From Orbilia blumenaviensis (lineage: Eukaryota > Ascomycota > Orbiliomycetes > Orbiliales > Orbiliaceae), in assembly GCA_036872755.1 (NCBI GenBank), contig JAVHNS010000003.1:2852001-2916000 (forward strand): a DNA stretch of 64,000 nucleotides, given 5' to 3'. The notes beneath the pieces were generated by a model. The model worked only from the letters and a program-made list of their open reading frames with translations. It had not been told where the DNA came from and searched no databases. This document shows, piece after piece, positions 61,265-64,000 of this stretch. Each line of letters begins with the position of its first letter. Position 1 is the first letter of the stretch. The translations under genes and the position numbers were made by a program.

Positions 61265-63982
61265 AAGTGGCTGCTGGATTTGAGGTTGCTGAATCTGCGG
61301 TGGTGGCACTACTGGCATCGTTTGAACTTGATTATCTGGTGGAGGGTCAAATGGCATCCTTCCATCTGCCAACGACACACAAAGCTCCGTCAAGCTGCGG
61401 CAGACATTATCGACCTTCCTACGGATTTGTCTATCAGTAATCAACTGCTTCTCGGGGCTGTTGAGCGCTGGGTTGATGGCCATCGTCGACTGTCCTGTAC
61501 TCCCCACAGCCTGTGCAAGATCGAAAGTGTCATTCGCCAGAGCATCAAGGGCTTTGATGATATGCTCGGGCAAGACTGTCTTTGTCTTAGCGAGAGCGGC
61601 ATGGAGCACAGGATGGATGGTCGGGAGCGGCCCAGTCGCTGTCGGCGACGACGCAGCTGGAGCTTGCCCATTGCTGTTATTGTTATTATTGTTGTTAGCC
61701 TGTTGAGGCTGATGCCTCGGAGAGCTAGATACGGTAGTAGCGGCCGTAGTACCTGTTCGCGGCCGGTCACCAGATGAGTTTGATATTCCCGACCCCACAC
61801 CGCTCAAAGAAGACGACGCTGGAGGTAAAGTACCAGTTAATTCTAGTCTCTTAATACGCATCTTGAGTTCGTCCAGTTCATCCCAGACTGTCCCAGATGA
61901 TATTGTAGACTGTGCGTCATCGTTGATTCCTAGCCTTGCCTGTGCAGCATTCTTCGCCCGGTCGCTCTCAATCAGCGTGCTGATGGGGCTCCTTAGCACG
62001 CTTTGCGAAGGCCTGGGGGCACCTGACGGCAGTTCACCCTGTGTGCCATTGGCACGTGTGAGAGTCGTCCGAGGAGGTGCCTCTGAGATGCTCCGTGCGT
62101 GTCCATTCTGTGTCTCCCTCTGTCTCCTAAGGAAGGATGATCTATGGGTGAGAGTGTGGTCGGCTTCCGAGTTTTGCTCAGGTGTTTGGTATTGAGTATC
62201 CTGTGACAATTCAACACCTCCGTACGAGTCATCAGAAACAATGGTCGAAGCATTGCTCTTAGTTGGTCGGGAAGAGGTGGTCGATGAATACTCATGAGCA
62301 AGGTTCGATGACCGCCCACTATTTACCGAGTACTGCATCATCCGCGAACGCCTTCTCTCCTGTCGTGCTTGAGCGTCGAGCAAAGCCTGGCTTCGGGGTG
62401 TACTTGACCTAGCCAGGTTAAGGAATGGGTCCTCTCCTCCATTTTGTGAGGCGGCTGTCCTCGATGACGTCAATGGACCTGGTGAGCTGGCAAAACTCCT
62501 CTCTTCCTGAACGACCCTCTGGATATCCTTTAGTGTTGTGATTGTTGGCTCATCGTCTTCCACAGTTGCATTGTATTTGCCCGCAAATCCATTGTTGTGA
62601 ACGCTGCCGTTTGATCGTGAATATTGTTCTGTTTCGTATGTCGTCATTGTTTCTACTTGGGGTTGTTGTGTCGGCGGTGACAGGTATTTGTCATCCACCT
62701 CTATTGTGACAATCGCCTTACTATTATTACTGCTATCCTCTTCCAGGGGAGGGGGGTACTGAAAGTCTTCGACCTCGTCTTCCACAGACGGCCTCGGAGG
62801 GGGTGGTTGCGGGGCCGGTGGAGGGGGAGGGATGGCAGGTGGAGGGGGGGGAGCGGCAGTCAAGGGGAGTTGTCTATATGCGAGCGATGGCGGAGGTGCA
62901 TCGGCGGTCGCTATACCATTTGAACTAAACCGGGCGGGTGCTTTGGCTCGTCTAGGAGGTTGCGTTATCTGAATAGACGCGTTCTTGTCTAATTCTGCTT
63001 GTATCTGCGGAGGAATACCGGCTGAACTTGCCTCTGGGGGTGGAGGAGCAGATGGAGGAGTGGCAGATGACGGCACGGGGGGAGCAGGTGGAGGGGGGAT
63101 GGGGCTAGCGCTTGCGCGACTCGAGCGACTGGATGGCACAGATGCCGAGTCTGCACGCCTATGTGTAGGTTTAGGAACAGGAGGCTGGGATTTAGCCGCT
63201 GCAGATGATCTGCTGGCTGCAGGTGTCCTGGATGGAGACGAAGCAGTCCTCCGTCTAGTGGCAGAGGTAGTGGCGGTGGTTACAGATGTCCGGGCAGGTG
63301 ACGAGGCAGCCGCAGTAGTGCGTGATGTCCGGGATGAACTAAGAGTGGAAGTCCTGGAAGTCCTTGTGGTGGTGGTGGTGTTCGTGATCGCAGAATCAGG
63401 ACCTCTCCCCGTGGTAACCGATGGTCCGTCACTAGGTTTTCTAGAGTGTCTTGTGGGAGCAGGAGATGAGGAGGAAGATGAAGCAGAGCGCTGATGTAAG
63501 GGGTTAGTAGGCCGCGACCTGGTAGCAAAGTCGGCGGAGGGTGCGGAATGTCTTTTGCCAGGAACGACAGGCGGATTCACGGCGGATACGGTGGTGGAGC
63601 TGTCGTGCCTGCCGGAAACGGAATTGTTTGGGACCAAAGGAGAAACCGGAACGGATTGAGATTGAGAGAGACCAGAGGAATGCCGCTTGGTGGAAGTGAG
63701 CCGTCGGCGGGCGGACTGGGGCTGAGAAGCAGCGGCAGCGTCGTTATTGGCGGGTGATGTCGACGTGACCGAACCCTTGGACAGCAGGCGTTGATGTTGG
63801 AGTGTCGTCAAAGACGCTGCGGTTGGAGGAGCGGTTGTTGAAGAGGTTGAAAAGTTTCTGTTGGAGTTATTTCGGGTGGCTGTAGGAGCGGTGGTGGTTG
63901 TGGTAGCGGTACTGCCCACAGGAGTGCTGTTTGCCCGCTGATGGCCTCCTCCTCTTTCCCTCCTCCCTGCAACCGCCGCCAT
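60212..63982 (-). CDS. Large low-complexity protein (1256 aa) conserved-looking in filamentous fungi, function unknown
   Basis: One uninterrupted frame from ATG 63982 to TAA 60212. The N-terminal half is disordered: Ser/Thr/Arg-rich repeats (SRTSTLSSSRTSRTT), then several polyproline blocks (PPPPAIPPPPPAP) suited to SH3 or profilin binding. The centre has two short ordered parts. One is a helix near VWDELDELKMRIKRLELTG; the other runs from HPVLHAALAKTKTVLPEHIIKALDALANDTFDLAQAV to VDNVCRSLTELCVSLADGRMPFDPP and looks like a small helical domain. A polyglutamine run of 11 follows, then a Ser/Arg-rich tail. I recall similar uncharacterised proteins in Pezizomycotina, with the DELK-RIKRLELTG signature, but no function. 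No signal peptide or membrane segment is visible. The start lies only 18 bp from the window edge, so its promoter lies outside. Confidence 0.8.
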
Positions 63983-64000
63983 AGTAATGTTTTTTTTGTT

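Overview
This is nuclear DNA of a filamentous ascomycete (Pezizomycotina). The evidence is dense short GT-AG introns (about 45-110 bp, with CTAAC/CTGAC branch sites), CT-rich promoters, long microsatellite-rich intergenic stretches, and a set of genes typical of that group: SEY1, an SPT23/MGA2-type membrane-tethered transcription factor, a vacuolar PQ-loop protein, a SEC39-type Dsl1 subunit and TEF1. I cannot place it to order or genus from sequence alone.

Layout. (1) 1-4.8 kb: almost pure A+T DNA without genes, grading into unique sequence from about 3.4 kb; it looks like a RIP-mutated or centromere/telomere-proximal AT block. (2) 4.8-13 kb: an accessory-looking cluster of genes I do not recognise: a secreted acidic protein (4877-6365, +), then two divergent paralogues (6565-8282, -; 9590-11553, +) sharing intron positions and a tiny internal exon. 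One paralogue carries a signal peptide; the other does not and seems to carry a 2-bp frameshift. A further orphan gene follows (12202-12996, -). (3) 14.7-17.5 kb: an RBR-type E3 ubiquitin ligase (-) with an apparently alternative 3' exon encoding two membrane segments. (4) 19.3-26 kb: a proline-rich/coiled-coil protein and SEY1 (+). (5) 26-33.7 kb: no convincing gene; low-complexity, pyrimidine-rich DNA leading into the SPT23/MGA2 homologue (33667-38392, +). (6) 38.4-42.6 kb intergenic, then the PQ-loop transporter (42617-43885, +). (7) 45.9-52.9 kb: an orphan gene (+), a RAD51-paralogue-like gene (-) and SEC39 (-). (8) TEF1 (53926-55944, -), a 4.3-kb gene-free stretch, and a large low-complexity protein (60212-63982, -).

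There are no operons here. Common themes are ER/endomembrane biology (SEY1 for ER fusion, SEC39 for Golgi-to-ER tethering, the SPT23/MGA2 factor anchored in the ER, the vacuolar PQ-loop protein) and ubiquitin signalling (RBR ligase; SPT23/MGA2 proteins are released from the ER by ubiquitin/proteasome processing in yeast). This proximity is probably coincidental. The most interesting signals are the RBR gene's hidden transmembrane 3' exon with a hairpin holding the intron branch site, and the divergent orphan paralogue pair with conserved micro-exons next to the AT-rich block. All exon boundaries were derived by hand from splice signals and reading-frame continuity; none has been tested against transcripts.
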